Shown: positions 1 to 9,649, counted from the stretch's first letter. The stretch is DNA of 34,790 nt from Planctomycetota bacterium (GCA_027619595.1 JAQCHP010000046.1:1-34790), one strand, 5' to 3'. Program-made: numbers and translations. The notes: generated by a model not told the origin, from the letters alone.

Positions 1-197
1 CACCCCACTGGACGTCATCCGCCGGACCGAACTAGACTGCGTTCCCGTTGAGGTGTAGAGTCGATCTTGAAGATTCAACTGGGAACTAGCTGCGCGACCG
101 TCTGCCGACCGCGTTGCTATTCTACGCAGGGATACACGCTGCCGAAGTGCCATAGATGGCGCATTAGACCACGGAAGGAAGAACAAGGCCCCCTAAG

Positions 198-440
198 ATG
201 TCAAGCCAATTATTCGTAACGGCTCCTGAAAGAGCTCAGTCCGCACTATCCAACAGCCCGGTTTTTGATCTGCGCGAATTGCGGGTCGAAGAACGCGGCG
301 ACTCGCTGCTGATCAGCGGGAACGTGAGTTCGTATTACCATAAGCAACTGGCTCAAGAGGCCGTACGTAGTGCTATCGGCTCCAGTTGCCTGGACAATCG
401 CGTCCTCGTATCGGCAAGAGAGAACGAACGGTATCTGTGA
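198..440 (+). CDS. small BON-domain protein
   Basis: Encodes 80 residues. The segment from about residue 25 to 70 (LRVEERGDSLLISGNVSS followed by a KQLAQEAVRSAIG helix) has the beta-strand, glycine turn and amphipathic helix pattern of a single BON domain, a fold usually linked to phospholipid or envelope association. There is no signal peptide or membrane segment, so it is probably cytoplasmic or peripheral. A GGAAGGAAG run lies well upstream of the ATG and only a weak AAGG sits about 9 nt before it. The gene converges with the ABC exporter with 5 bp between stop codons. Stand-alone BON proteins of this size are frequent in Planctomycetes. The exact role is unknown. Confidence 0.75.
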   Translation: MSSQLFVTAPERAQSALSNSPVFDLRELRVEERGDSLLISGNVSSYYHKQLAQEAVRSAIGSSCLDNRVLVSARENERYL

Positions 441-445
441 TAGGC

Positions 446-2410
446 TCAAGCCGCTTGACGTTGTGAATCGTTGAGTCTCTGGTATTGGCTACAACGTGCC
501 ATCAACTCTTGATGGGTTCCCAGATCGCATACTATTCCACGGTCCATCACAAGAATTCGATCGGCCAGTCGCAAGCTCGATAAACGGTGCGTCACTAAGA
601 TTACTGTTCGGTTACGCGAAAATTCGGCCAGCGACTCATGGATCAACGTCTCACTTTCCAAATCGATTTGGCTTGTCGCTTCGTCCAGGATTAGCAATTC
701 CGGATCGCGTGCCAGGGCGCGTGCCAAAGCAATTCGCTGCCGCTGTCCCCCTGACAGGCGCTGCCCCGATACACCGACCGATGTTTCGTATCCAGACTCC
801 AGTTCGATCGCAAAGTCATGCACCCGCGCCCGCCGCGCCACCGACTCCAGCTCAAATTGCGACATCGTCATTTTGGCAGCGCGGATATTGTTTTTGACGC
901 TGTCGTCGAACAACAAGGGCTGCTGCGCTACGAACCCAATCCTGCCGCGTAGTTCGCGCAGCTTGATTTGTCGTAGATCAACACCGTTCCAGGTAATTTG
1001 CCCATGATCCGGATCCAAGAATCGAGGTAGCATATTGATTAGCGTCGACTTACCACAACCGTTTGCACCTACGATCGCTAGAGTTTCGCCCGGCCGCACC
1101 TGAAGGCTGATCGACCTGAGAACCATTTGGTCCGTTCGATAACCAAACGAGACGTTGTGAAACTCCAAAGCGGTTAACCCGGCTGGTAGAGCGACGCACG
1201 GGCGTGGAGACTGAATGGCGACTGGCGCATCCAACCAAGCGAAGAGGCGATCGGCCGCCGCCGACGCTCCTTGTATGGCATGAAATACCTCCGTCAACTT
1301 ACGCGCTGGTTCGGTGGCACCGATCAAAAATCCGAAGAACACCAACAGTGACGTTTGATCTAACGGTCGCTCTGACATGCGAATTCCGAATAGATGCGTT
1401 TCTTGATTGAGGACCAGATGGGCTCCTGCCAAGAGCGCAATACAAATCACGGCAATCCCCAGCACCTCGGTTACGGGCTTCGTCAAGGAATTGTAATAGG
1501 CAATACGCATACTCTTACGCAGACAATCACGCGACACCTGACGAAATCTCCGCCGAACCTGCGGCTCAAGGTTGTTCCCCTGCACCGTTTGTATGCCATC
1601 CAAGGTCTCCTTCACCACGCCAAAGAGCGCCGCCACATCTTCCATCGCACGACGGCTCGCCCGCTTGATCGATCCGGCGAGCAACTTCACCAACCAGGCA
1701 GTGATCGGTGTCAGCACGAGTGACAAAAAGAGTAGTTTCCAACTAATAAGTGCCGCACCAATCAAGCAGGACACGATTTTTAGTGGCTCGCGGATGGCAT
1801 GTCCGAATAGCCGGTCCATCCCCGTCGACAGGTAACCGATATCGGTGTGAAACCGGCTCATGAATTGGCTGGTTCCTTCCTTACCCCGCGAAACGAGATC
1901 ACTCTGCAACGCGTGTCGAAATAAGTCGCGACGTAAATCGTAAGTCATCCGCTGCACTAATCGCGCCAGCCACATCGCATTGAGGAAAAGGAACACCCCT
2001 TTCAGCGCCGTGGAAACGACCAACGCCACCGTGATCATCACGACGGTCGCGAATGCCGAGGCAGGAAACAACCGTTCGACCCATGGTTGCGCCGTCAGCA
2101 ACAGCTGCAAATGGCGATCACGGGCGACCTGATTCACTTTCCCTTCTGCCTGATTCACTGTCCCGTCCGGTTGTACGGATGTCGCAGCATCGATTTCCGG
2201 TTCTGTCGCCCGGAGGTCGCGTATCTCTTCCGCTATCCACGACTGGAGCGAGTCGCCTCGCAACGCCACGCGAATCACAGGGTAGAGCGCGCCAATATTG
2301 CCCCCCCAGAGGACCGCGACGCCTAAGGCGGAAATAAGAATACCGGCCAACGTACCGGGGTAACGGAAACATTGCCTTAGAGCACGCTTTAAATTCGCCA
2401 TGGATTTCAT
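446..2410 (-). CDS. MsbA-like lipid/polysaccharide ABC exporter (fused permease and ATPase)
   Basis: A half-transporter that homodimerises in the inner membrane and most likely flips a lipid-linked glycan or lipid A core. Numbered from the longer start at 2497, the N-terminal membrane domain covers about residues 45-400. The ATPase has Walker A GANGCGKST (477-485), a Q-loop at about 525, LSGGQ signature (581-585), Walker B LLILDE (601-606) and an H-loop His637. An unusually long hydrophilic stretch (about 80-145) lies between the first two membrane helices, where MsbA has a short periplasmic loop. I chose the ATG at 2410 (MKSMANLKR); an ATG at 2497, 4 bp after the upstream stop, is also possible. 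Neither has a good ribosome binding site. It is the last gene of a seven-gene glycosyltransferase operon, which supports glycolipid export. Confidence 0.9.
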   Translation of the reverse strand: MKSMANLKRALRQCFRYPGTLAGILISALGVAVLWGGNIGALYPVIRVALRGDSLQSWIAEEIRDLRATEPEIDAATSVQPDGTVNQAEGKVNQVARDRHLQLLLTAQPWVERLFPASAFATVVMITVALVVSTALKGVFLFLNAMWLARLVQRMTYDLRRDLFRHALQSDLVSRGKEGTSQFMSRFHTDIGYLSTGMDRLFGHAIREPLKIVSCLIGAALISWKLLFLSLVLTPITAWLVKLLAGSIKRASRRAMEDVAALFGVVKETLDGIQTVQGNNLEPQVRRRFRQVSRDCLRKSMRIAYYNSLTKPVTEVLGIAVICIALLAGAHLVLNQETHLFGIRMSERPLDQTSLLVFFGFLIGATEPARKLTEVFHAIQGASAAADRLFAWLDAPVAIQSPRPCVALPAGLTALEFHNVSFGYRTDQMVLRSISLQVRPGETLAIVGANGCGKSTLINMLPRFLDPDHGQITWNGVDLRQIKLRELRGRIGFVAQQPLLFDDSVKNNIRAAKMTMSQFELESVARRARVHDFAIELESGYETSVGVSGQRLSGGQRQRIALARALARDPELLILDEATSQIDLESETLIHESLAEFSRNRTVILVTHRLSSLRLADRILVMDRGIVCDLGTHQELMARCSQYQRLNDSQRQAA

Positions 2411-2500
2411 AGTATTTAAGTCACGTTTCTCTTGCGCGGTTCTAGGGACGCGCGGTTCTAACAAAGCCGCCCACCGCGGAGCAAGGCCATTCGCCATTTC

Positions 2501-3487
2501 TCAAGGGAGCCAAGTACTTGTGGGACGACCCGAACGGATCAATGCCCCTGGCAGCCAGACAACCGAAGCGATCACGGCCGCGCAGACCCTCAATTGGAGC
2601 CAACGCGTTCGCGCCGAGTAGCGATCGTTTTCAATCAGCCACGCTAAGTGCTTATGGCAAGCACGCATGTTTCTGCTGCGGAGCGCGGCACGAACCCAAG
2701 CCTCTCGTTGCCGCCTCTCTGTCACGAGGGCTGCTGTGCCTACTGCCTGACCACGGTACGGCGCCAGTTTGCGACGAAGGCGGGCATCTTGTACCGCTCG
2801 CCAAAGGAACAACTCTTGTTCATTGCGATGAACCGACCCAGCACTCCTCACGTGTTCACGATAATGCAGCAATACTTCACTTAGATTCGCCAATTGCCCC
2901 ACTTCTCCCAAACGCAGCCACAGGTCCTTGTCTTGAGCATAAACAAACTCTTCACGGTAACCGCCGATCTGATGCAGGCTAGCAGCGCGTATCATCGCCC
3001 CAGGATGAGGGAGCCCCCCTTCCCCACCTAGCAATCGTCGGTCGATTTCCGCGTGCTCACGCGGCCAGCGTCCGACGGCAATGGCATCGCCATCGGCGTC
3101 CATTCTCATCACCCAGCACCCCACGGCCACCGTTGTAGGATGCGTGCGGAGGTAGTCACGCTGACGTTCCAATCGATGGGGCACACAAATATCGTCGGCG
3201 TCCAATCGAGCGATAAATTCACCCCGACAACTCTGCAGCCCCAAGTTGAGTGCAGCTGTGACTCCGATCCGATGAGGGCTCGAAACAAGCCGAATACGCG
3301 AGTCGGCCCTGGCGTATGCTTGTATCTCCTCGGTTGACCCGTCGTCCGAAGCATCGTCCACCAGCACGAGTTCCCAATTAGAGATCGACTGGCGTAGGAC
3401 ACTATCGACACATGGCTCAAGGTACGGCTTGCCATTGTGCACGGGCAGCAACACCGAAACCGTCGGGACTTCCCCTGAAATTGTCAT
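2501..3487 (-). CDS. family 2 glycosyltransferase
   Basis: A GT-A fold inverting glycosyltransferase of about 328 residues. The N-terminus VSVLLPVHNGKPYLEPCVDS is the nucleotide-sugar binding start of the family. ELVLVDDASDDGST and ARLDADD supply the Asp residues and the DxD-type metal site, and the GAMIRA and YAQDKDLWLRL segments match the acceptor region. A positively charged hydrophobic tail (VCAAVIASVVWLPGALI) may anchor it to the membrane. I chose the ATG at 3487 because the domain begins immediately after it; a longer frame to 3526 adds 13 residues with no family similarity. Either start overlaps the upstream GT4 3' end out of frame, by 71 bp with the start used. Donor and acceptor are unknown, but the context points to LPS core or exopolysaccharide assembly. 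Confidence 0.9.
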   Translation of the reverse strand: MTISGEVPTVSVLLPVHNGKPYLEPCVDSVLRQSISNWELVLVDDASDDGSTEEIQAYARADSRIRLVSSPHRIGVTAALNLGLQSCRGEFIARLDADDICVPHRLERQRDYLRTHPTTVAVGCWVMRMDADGDAIAVGRWPREHAEIDRRLLGGEGGLPHPGAMIRAASLHQIGGYREEFVYAQDKDLWLRLGEVGQLANLSEVLLHYREHVRSAGSVHRNEQELFLWRAVQDARLRRKLAPYRGQAVGTAALVTERRQREAWVRAALRSRNMRACHKHLAWLIENDRYSARTRWLQLRVCAAVIASVVWLPGALIRSGRPTSTWLP

Positions 3488-4658
3488 CACAGTCTCTTTG
3501 TTCTTCCCACAGTTCTTCCAAGACACGATATTCCAGCGATGCGACGTGTTCTAAAGAAAACTGTCGCTCAATAAGTTCACGACCATGGATTCGCAAATGC
3601 TCTTGAAGCGTTCGATCTGCCAGTACCGTGTTGATAGCTCGGTGCAAGTCCAACGCATCAAGGCGGCACAAAAAGGCGGTCTGGCGGTGTTGCACTAACT
3701 CTTGAATTCCCGACACACGAGTGGCCACGACGGGTACACCGCAGGCAAGGGCTTCCAGAATCACTTTTGGATGTCCCTCTCCCGACGACGGCAACACGAG
3801 TATGCGTGCCCGGGTCAGGTAGTTAGGCAATTCTTCATGCGGAACGGAAGGAATCCATTGGATGTTTGGCCCACAAGAATCCATGCGACCGGCCCAGCCG
3901 GCCTGGTCATCCGCGGTCCCGATCAACAAGACTCGCCACTGCGATTGACTGGCAATTTGCAGCAAGAGATCCACGTTTTTTTCCGTAGACATTCTACCAA
4001 CGTACACAATGTCCCACTCGTAAGGCCTTCCCACTTGCGGGCGAAAGAGATGGGTGTCGACGAAGTTGGGCACAACACGAATACGATGAGCCGTCCCCTG
4101 CGCCACACGTACCGCCAGTGTATCGTGCATCACTTTTGTTGTAACGACGATCCTTGCGGCATGTTCATAAAGCTGTGCTTCTTCGCGTTGAGCCTGCTTT
4201 GCTTCGATGCTCTCAGTCCCATGTCGCCGGGCCTCGGTATCGGACCACAAGTAACCACTTCGAGCAATCAACGGTCGTCGGAAGGACCGTGCCACCGAAA
4301 CCGCCGCCGCGCCCCCCGCCGATTGATTGGTCTTGAACCAAGTCGAGCGCCGAAACACGTCGGCGTGCAATCTCGGCATCCAATGTTCATAGATCCAGCG
4401 AGGTAGTTTCCATCGGTTGTGGCAAACAATTAGCCAGGGAAATTCGCGTATGAATGGCAACTCTTCTGTTCCACCATAGCTAACAAGTGCGACATTGACG
4501 CCCTTCTGATGCAATTTTTCGTAGACCGCCAATTCACGACGGAGAACTCCAATCCGTGACCATTTTGCCAGAGACATGCGACGGGTCATGAAAACGGTCA
4601 GCAGCCGTCTCGTTGTCGTTTCCATCCCTTCCGTCATATGAAGTTGGCCGACTTGCAT
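3417..4658 (-). CDS. family 4 (GT-B) glycosyltransferase
   Basis: A 413-residue retaining glycosyltransferase of the GT1/GT4 superfamily. The donor-binding C-terminal half begins near residue 215 (DIVYVGRMSTEKN) and contains the E-x7-E motif at Glu294 and Glu302 (SGEGHPKVILEALACG). The N-terminal acceptor half is less conserved. The ATG lies 5 bp after the stop of the upstream GT4-GT4 gene, and an AGGAGGG element sits 14 nt before it, rather far for a ribosome binding site, so coupling to upstream translation is likely. The last about 25 residues overlap the next gene out of frame and look unconserved. Part of the minus-strand glycan operon. Confidence 0.88.
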   Translation of the reverse strand: MQVGQLHMTEGMETTTRRLLTVFMTRRMSLAKWSRIGVLRRELAVYEKLHQKGVNVALVSYGGTEELPFIREFPWLIVCHNRWKLPRWIYEHWMPRLHADVFRRSTWFKTNQSAGGAAAVSVARSFRRPLIARSGYLWSDTEARRHGTESIEAKQAQREEAQLYEHAARIVVTTKVMHDTLAVRVAQGTAHRIRVVPNFVDTHLFRPQVGRPYEWDIVYVGRMSTEKNVDLLLQIASQSQWRVLLIGTADDQAGWAGRMDSCGPNIQWIPSVPHEELPNYLTRARILVLPSSGEGHPKVILEALACGVPVVATRVSGIQELVQHRQTAFLCRLDALDLHRAINTVLADRTLQEHLRIHGRELIERQFSLEHVASLEYRVLEELWEEQRDCDDNFRGSPDGFGVAARAQWQAVP

Positions 4659-4663
4659 GGAAC

Positions 4664-6736
4664 TTAAGCGACCCTCCTATGTTCTGAGGCAGCGGACACA
4701 TCCCGGAGCAGTTCCAAATAGGCCTCCACCGCGACATCAAGTCGCGGGGGTCGCACCAATCGTCGGAAGGTAGGCAGATCGGCTGCCAACCGTTCGAGTT
4801 GCGAAATCACGTCATGTTCACCCTCGAATGGCAACCCCCCCGTACCCACAAGTTCGGGGTGTCCTCCGTCATTTCGATAGAGGGCCGGTAGTCCGCAACT
4901 GAGCGCTTCGATGAGCGCGTTGGAGCAGGGATCGTTCGCGCTGGCGGTGATATAGATGTCGTGTTGACGCACGATGTTGGCTAACTCCTCGGATGGCACC
5001 GGCTCCATCACGGTAGAGAGCTCCAACGGTACCGACGTGCGGCCGACAAACGTAAATTCGTACCGCTCACGATCAATATGTTGCTCCAACCATCGGTACA
5101 ATTCACCTCCCTTATTGGCATTGTCCGACCAACTGGTCGCAATGAGTCGAATTTTCTCCGATGGCGACCGTTCTACGTGACTTGCCTGGGGATAGAAAAT
5201 CTCTGGATCGACGCCGTTGTGCACGATGACCGGCGAAACGGGTTCGTAGCCATACGCGGCAATCTGTCGATAGGTCCAACTTGATTGGAGGACCGTAACT
5301 GCTGCGAAGCGTCGGTTGAGCGCGTAACAGAGATCGTCTTGCTCACGATTTCGTCCGCGAATCAAATGAATTGGTCCGTCGATGCGATGCACGATGGGGA
5401 CCGTTTGCCTCTCTGCCAGGCGAGTAAATCGATCCACATCAAAATGAACGGAATTGAGCACATAGGCGTCGATACGGGGATCGATACAATTTTCCAAAAC
5501 AGTCACGCCACGTTGTTGCAGTCCTTTACGAAGTGCGATCATGAACTGATTGCCGCCACCGTAGGGTGGTTTCACATACTTGTGCCAGAGCCCCACGGTA
5601 AGGCTCGTCTTGGGCGTGGGGCGTAACAAACGATGCCACCAATTTCGCCGTGGTCTTGATCGTGCGTGGGGGGGAACATGGGGTACCTGCACGTGCCGCT
5701 TGACAGCAAAGCGATCTGCGTAGAGTTGCTGAATCCGGGGCCGAGCGTGAGAAATCGTGTGTTGCGACTCAACGCGACGGGAATGCGCTGCCACGTGTTG
5801 CGCGAGAACTCGCTCATGAAAATCTGCTTCAACCAACCGAATTGCATCCGCGGTCGTTGCATAAAGGCACCGCGATTGCAGAACTTCGGGTGCCAAACCG
5901 ACGGGAGTACTCAAGATAGGACATTGAGCTGCGGCGGCTTCCAATAGCCCGCGTGGCCCTCCTTCCGATCGGCTTGTTACCAAATATAAATCCAATAGAT
6001 TGTACAACTCGTTGATTTGTTCCGGCGAACACGCATTGGCGGGAAAATCGTCGTTGTCTTGTACTTTGCCAATTTGCGTGAACGGAATGCCAAGTGAACT
6101 GAGTTGCGCACGCAGCCAATGCCGGCGCGGACCGGCAAGAACACAATGAATAGGTATTTCTTTCGCGTGCAGCCCCCGCACTATCTCCAAGAATACATCT
6201 GGCCCCTTAACGAGCTTAGGTAGCAGCAGGTTCTTCCCTTCGCTGTCACGTTGAAAGGACCCAATCAAATACGAATCGGCAGGTAGATTCCATCGCGCGC
6301 GGGCTGCAGTTCGGTCGAGCCGCGCAGCAGCGAGAGGCCTGAAGGCACTTGTGTCTACCGCATACGGTATGAGACTAAATGGAAATCCGATGCTGTTGAG
6401 CTGTCGGGCAGCCTGCTCGGACTGAGCAATCCAGCGTCCGATTCGCGGAACCACGTGACGAAAACGAGGCAGCCCTAAATAACGAAACGGTTCACCCGAT
6501 AGCTGGCAAACAATTCGCTTCCCCAACAGCCTTTCAGCCGGCATATCCACCAACGGCTCCCACCAAACCGCATGAACGATCTCCGCGTCTTCCACGCGAT
6601 CGACGACCTCGGCCCACCCACGTAAACCGGCCAAGAGGATACGACGGTCGGTCTCGAGCGCCCAAGCATGGGACTCTGTGGCAGTGAGCCACACACGCGG
6701 TCTTCGGTCACTTGCCGTCGACGTGAATCCTCGCAT
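4664..6736 (-). CDS. tandem two-domain GT4-type glycosyltransferase fusion
   Basis: About 690 residues with two successive GT-B modules. The first (about 15-370) has the SRSEGGPRGLLEAAAAQCP donor loop with an intact E-x7-E. After a basic Pro/Arg linker (HVPPHARSRPRRNWWHR) the second module starts near residue 390 (LTVGLWHKYVKPPYGGGNQF) and carries NDPCSNALIEALSCG, in which the first Glu is replaced by Asp. One polypeptide could therefore add two sugars in succession, or one module may be non-catalytic. I chose the ATG at 6736 because an AAGGAGAG element lies 8 nt upstream; a GTG at 6745 is in frame but lies 2-4 nt from that element. It sits between the methyltransferase and another GT4 in the operon. 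Confidence 0.85.
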   Translation of the reverse strand: MRGFTSTASDRRPRVWLTATESHAWALETDRRILLAGLRGWAEVVDRVEDAEIVHAVWWEPLVDMPAERLLGKRIVCQLSGEPFRYLGLPRFRHVVPRIGRWIAQSEQAARQLNSIGFPFSLIPYAVDTSAFRPLAAARLDRTAARARWNLPADSYLIGSFQRDSEGKNLLLPKLVKGPDVFLEIVRGLHAKEIPIHCVLAGPRRHWLRAQLSSLGIPFTQIGKVQDNDDFPANACSPEQINELYNLLDLYLVTSRSEGGPRGLLEAAAAQCPILSTPVGLAPEVLQSRCLYATTADAIRLVEADFHERVLAQHVAAHSRRVESQHTISHARPRIQQLYADRFAVKRHVQVPHVPPHARSRPRRNWWHRLLRPTPKTSLTVGLWHKYVKPPYGGGNQFMIALRKGLQQRGVTVLENCIDPRIDAYVLNSVHFDVDRFTRLAERQTVPIVHRIDGPIHLIRGRNREQDDLCYALNRRFAAVTVLQSSWTYRQIAAYGYEPVSPVIVHNGVDPEIFYPQASHVERSPSEKIRLIATSWSDNANKGGELYRWLEQHIDRERYEFTFVGRTSVPLELSTVMEPVPSEELANIVRQHDIYITASANDPCSNALIEALSCGLPALYRNDGGHPELVGTGGLPFEGEHDVISQLERLAADLPTFRRLVRPPRLDVAVEAYLELLRDVSAASEHRRVA

Positions 6737-6798
6737 CAATGTCACTCTCCTTCAAACTCGGACCAATCAAAAATCACCAACTCGCCAGGATTCGATCT

Positions 6799-7557
6799 TT
6801 ACCCCGGTTTGGCAGCAGTTATCCCGAACCCCGTCGTAAATCCCGCCATCGCACAATCCGGCGGAAGCGGAGCAGAATCCCAGCGTACGGCCGTCGATTT
6901 AGCCCACGACAGACCTCGGTGCACAATCGCGGCTAAAAGCTTCATCCGACTCCGCCGGGATTGATCCCAGCGGTTTGTAACGTGTCGAATCATGTCGACC
7001 AACACCGACCAGAAACGTCCCTGCGACTCCGTCTGTATGTCGACAAAACCCAATTTCTCTAACACCATCTGCCAGTATCGATCGGTATAACGCCCGTAAT
7101 CGTCTGGATCTGCGTGAATGTGGTAGAGAAAAGGTGAGCAGGCGATCAACCGTCCACCCGGCTTCAGAATTCGCAGCGCTTCCTGCAAAACGTCGACCGG
7201 TGACCGAACATGCTCCAACAGTTCCGAACAAACGACAACGTCGAAGCTCGCGTCCGCGCACGGAATATCGGCGGCATCGGCGATAATATCTGCGCCATGG
7301 TCGGGTGTTATGTTTACACAGATAACCTCGCCCTGGTAGGACCGGATATCGAATGAGCCTCGTTTCTTGTCCCGATGGCCTCCCAAATCTGCGATCCGAG
7401 CATTTGCCGGAATCTCCTCGAATTGCTGCCGATGAAATTCGTCAACGTAGTGGCGCCGCAACGATACATCGAGGCGTGATGAAGGAGGTTGTGTGGAGAT
7501 TCTGTGGCATTCGTTAACGGCAATTCGGCCCGTGTCCACCCAGGAGGAACTAAACAT
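6799..7557 (-). CDS. class I SAM-dependent methyltransferase
   Basis: 252 residues with a Methyltransf_11-type core. Motif I is IADLGG (near 55), the acidic strand end follows at CVNIT, and DASFDVVVCSELLEHV (about 103-118) and RILKPGGRLIACSPF are motifs II-III. The HADPDDYGRYTDRYW segment after it is common in methyltransferases of polysaccharide clusters. It overlaps the upstream GT2 by 8 bp, so translation is probably coupled, and GAGG lies just before the ATG. It likely methylates a sugar or lipid-linked glycan, for instance as a chain cap. The substrate cannot be told from sequence. Confidence 0.85.
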   Translation of the reverse strand: MFSSSWVDTGRIAVNECHRISTQPPSSRLDVSLRRHYVDEFHRQQFEEIPANARIADLGGHRDKKRGSFDIRSYQGEVICVNITPDHGADIIADAADIPCADASFDVVVCSELLEHVRSPVDVLQEALRILKPGGRLIACSPFLYHIHADPDDYGRYTDRYWQMVLEKLGFVDIQTESQGRFWSVLVDMIRHVTNRWDQSRRSRMKLLAAIVHRGLSWAKSTAVRWDSAPLPPDCAMAGFTTGFGITAAKPG

Positions 7558-8395
7558 GGGCCGCCTCGCGATGAACTCTGTTAGACAAGTGCTGGTCGAG
7601 GCCCAGCGTGCAACGCGATACTCGATCGTCCCGCATAAGATATCTTACGTTGGCACCGTCCCGCCAACGCCCAGGAACGGACGGACTCGGCGGGTGCCAC
7701 ATATGGTACGTACAGGTCCAACGAGCGATAGATCGTATCGCCACACCTACTGCGCGCAAACGCAAGCGCAAGTCATCGTCTTCACAACCCCAGCCATGAA
7801 ATTGCTCGTCGTATCCGTTGACTCGTTCATAGTCCGCCCGCCAAATACCTACATTGCCTCCAAATAATTTGGGCTTATGGGGATGTCGAATAAGTTCATA
7901 CCACATGCCTTGCCAAGACAGATATTGAAGACGCCGGCGTTCTTGTGGCGTCACAAACCTCCGAAACTCGCCTTGCACAATATCCGACAAGTCGATGGCA
8001 GCGGTGCAACTGCGGTCCAATCGCAGACAATACCCGGCCATCGCCGTTTTTTCTTGTCGTCGACGCAGATGCTCCGCGACGTGACCCGCAGGAATGAGAC
8101 AGTCGCCGTCTAAGAAAATCAGATAGGGTGCGGAACTCGCCGCAACACCTTCGTTCCGACAGCGAGCAAGGTGAAACCCATTGTGTTCATGTGTTGTGTA
8201 TTTCACGCGGAACGGTGCAACGGAGGCAAATTCTGCCACGACGTCGGCCGTCTCGTCCCGCGATCCGTCGTCGCTCACCACCACTTCCATCCCACCATCG
8301 ACCCTTTGTTGGCAGGCAATCGATGCTAGCACGCGCCGCAGATGGTGGGGACGCTCGAAAGTGGAGACCAGAACGGCAACTTGTGGGGCAGGCAT
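7550..8395 (-). CDS. family 2 glycosyltransferase with GT7-type C-terminal region
   Basis: A GT-A glycosyltransferase of about 281 residues. AVLVSTFERPHHLRRVL opens the fold, VVVSDDGSRDET gives the nucleotide-binding Asp pair, and FLDGDC is the DxD metal site. FGGNVGIWRADYERVNGYDE followed by GWGCEDDDLRLRL is the signature of the GT7 C-terminal region seen in galactosyl/N-acetylgalactosaminyl transferase-like enzymes. I chose the ATG at 8395 (MPAPQVAVLV) over an upstream in-frame start at 8485, since the extra 30 residues show no conservation pattern. The gap of about 195 bp to waaF contains no other gene. It overlaps the methyltransferase start by 8 bp. Confidence 0.88.
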   Translation of the reverse strand: MPAPQVAVLVSTFERPHHLRRVLASIACQQRVDGGMEVVVSDDGSRDETADVVAEFASVAPFRVKYTTHEHNGFHLARCRNEGVAASSAPYLIFLDGDCLIPAGHVAEHLRRRQEKTAMAGYCLRLDRSCTAAIDLSDIVQGEFRRFVTPQERRRLQYLSWQGMWYELIRHPHKPKLFGGNVGIWRADYERVNGYDEQFHGWGCEDDDLRLRLRAVGVAIRSIARWTCTYHMWHPPSPSVPGRWRDGANVRYLMRDDRVSRCTLGLDQHLSNRVHREAAHV

Positions 8396-8590
8396 GATCG
8401 CGATCCATCGCTTCGAGAAACCCGGCTGGCACCACGTTACCTTAGAGCGGTGTAAGGCGTCAACGCCAGCAAAACGACTGGCCAAACCAGGCGTGCAATA
8501 TTCGTCTCAAGGAGACTCTCTCAAGGTCCGTCGACGATGATTGTCGTCTACAACACTTCTCCACTTTGTTGTCTCATCTTGACGGATCGA

Positions 8591-9649
8591 TCAAGCCGCC
8601 CGCCGAACCGGGTTCAACAATTCGCAAAATCGCTCGTAGTATCGATAGACCCGTTCGGGAGTGAGATCTACCATGCATCGATGATGACCAAGTGGACAAA
8701 CGCGTTTTCCGCAGGGCGAACAGTCCATCGCTTCCTGAACGTGTATCGACTGAGGGTGGCGCGTCTCACTCCACTGCGGATCAGTCGGCCCAAAGATTGT
8801 CAGTACAGGGACTTGGAATGGGTGAGAAAAATGCCGTGGGCCACTGTCGGTTGTGATCATTCGTTGAGCACGCCGCACGACGGCTTTGGTGAGCCCAATG
8901 CTCGACGGAAATGCTGCCAGACTTCGGACTCGGGGATGTGCCGCCTGCTGTTCGATAAGGGTCGCTTGCTGACGCTCCGCCGGTCCGCACAAGATAATCA
9001 CCCACTCTTCTCGTTCCACTGCAATTCGCGACGCAAGATGCGAAAAGTAGGAACTCGGCCAGTGTTTTGCTTGACCATACGCGCCACCCGTATTTAACAC
9101 AACCACCGAAGCGCCCGCCGGGATCCCAAACGACTTCCAAACATGTCGAGCCGCATCGTCATCCGCTGGCAAAGTGTTGAGCACAGGAATTCCGGAGTCC
9201 TGGCCTGCGCCCAGCGCATAGGATAATTGTAGATAGTAGTCGACTGCCGAAATCGGTTTCCAGCCACCAGCAACACGCGGAGCCGTTAGAGCCTGTGTCA
9301 GTAACCAACGACGACCACCGCGCGCGTACCCAATTCTTTGCTGCGCACCTGACAACCACGCCAAAGCCGCCGACCGCACGGAATTCGTCAACAGCACCAT
9401 CACTTCCACGTTCATGCGACGAAGCTGCCTGCCTACCGACCAAGTATGGTGGCTTCGGTCACTCGATCGTGGGTCAAAAAGTACTTCTTGTTCCAACAGG
9501 TTCGATCCGGCGAGCACATCCCGTACGTACGGCCGCATCACGCCGATAAGTCTCACATCGTGGCCAAAATGTCGCTTCAGGTTGCGTAAGGTGGGCGTTG
9601 CCATGACAACGTCCCCAATCCAGTTCGGCAATACAACACCAACATTCAC
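8591..9649 (-). CDS. waaF: ADP-heptose--LPS heptosyltransferase II (GT9)
   Basis: 352 residues, the usual length of RfaF/WaaF, which adds the second L-glycero-D-manno-heptose to the LPS inner core in the cytoplasm. The N-terminus LPNWIGDVVMATPTLRNLK carries catalytic Asp13. The donor half has LNTGGAYGQAKHWP, TTDSGPRHFSHPF (about 266-278) and IFGPTDPQWS. The late four-cysteine cluster C-x2-C-x4-C-x6-C (310-325) is typical of this branch. The start is GTG, with GGGGAG about 10 nt upstream. It is the first gene of the minus-strand glycan operon and is divergent from a GT4. It is the best evidence that the cluster makes LPS core, although GT9 members with other substrates exist. Confidence 0.88.
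   Translation of the reverse strand: MNVGVVLPNWIGDVVMATPTLRNLKRHFGHDVRLIGVMRPYVRDVLAGSNLLEQEVLFDPRSSDRSHHTWSVGRQLRRMNVEVMVLLTNSVRSAALAWLSGAQQRIGYARGGRRWLLTQALTAPRVAGGWKPISAVDYYLQLSYALGAGQDSGIPVLNTLPADDDAARHVWKSFGIPAGASVVVLNTGGAYGQAKHWPSSYFSHLASRIAVEREEWVIILCGPAERQQATLIEQQAAHPRVRSLAAFPSSIGLTKAVVRRAQRMITTDSGPRHFSHPFQVPVLTIFGPTDPQWSETRHPQSIHVQEAMDCSPCGKRVCPLGHHRCMVDLTPERVYRYYERFCELLNPVRRAA

Noticed and set aside
2518-2982. 154-codon plus-strand frame opposite a GT2 gene
   Set aside because: Lies wholly inside the antisense of a well-supported glycosyltransferase and shows no family features.
7493-7867. 124-codon plus-strand frame across the GT2/methyltransferase junction
   Set aside because: Antisense to two supported genes and without motifs.
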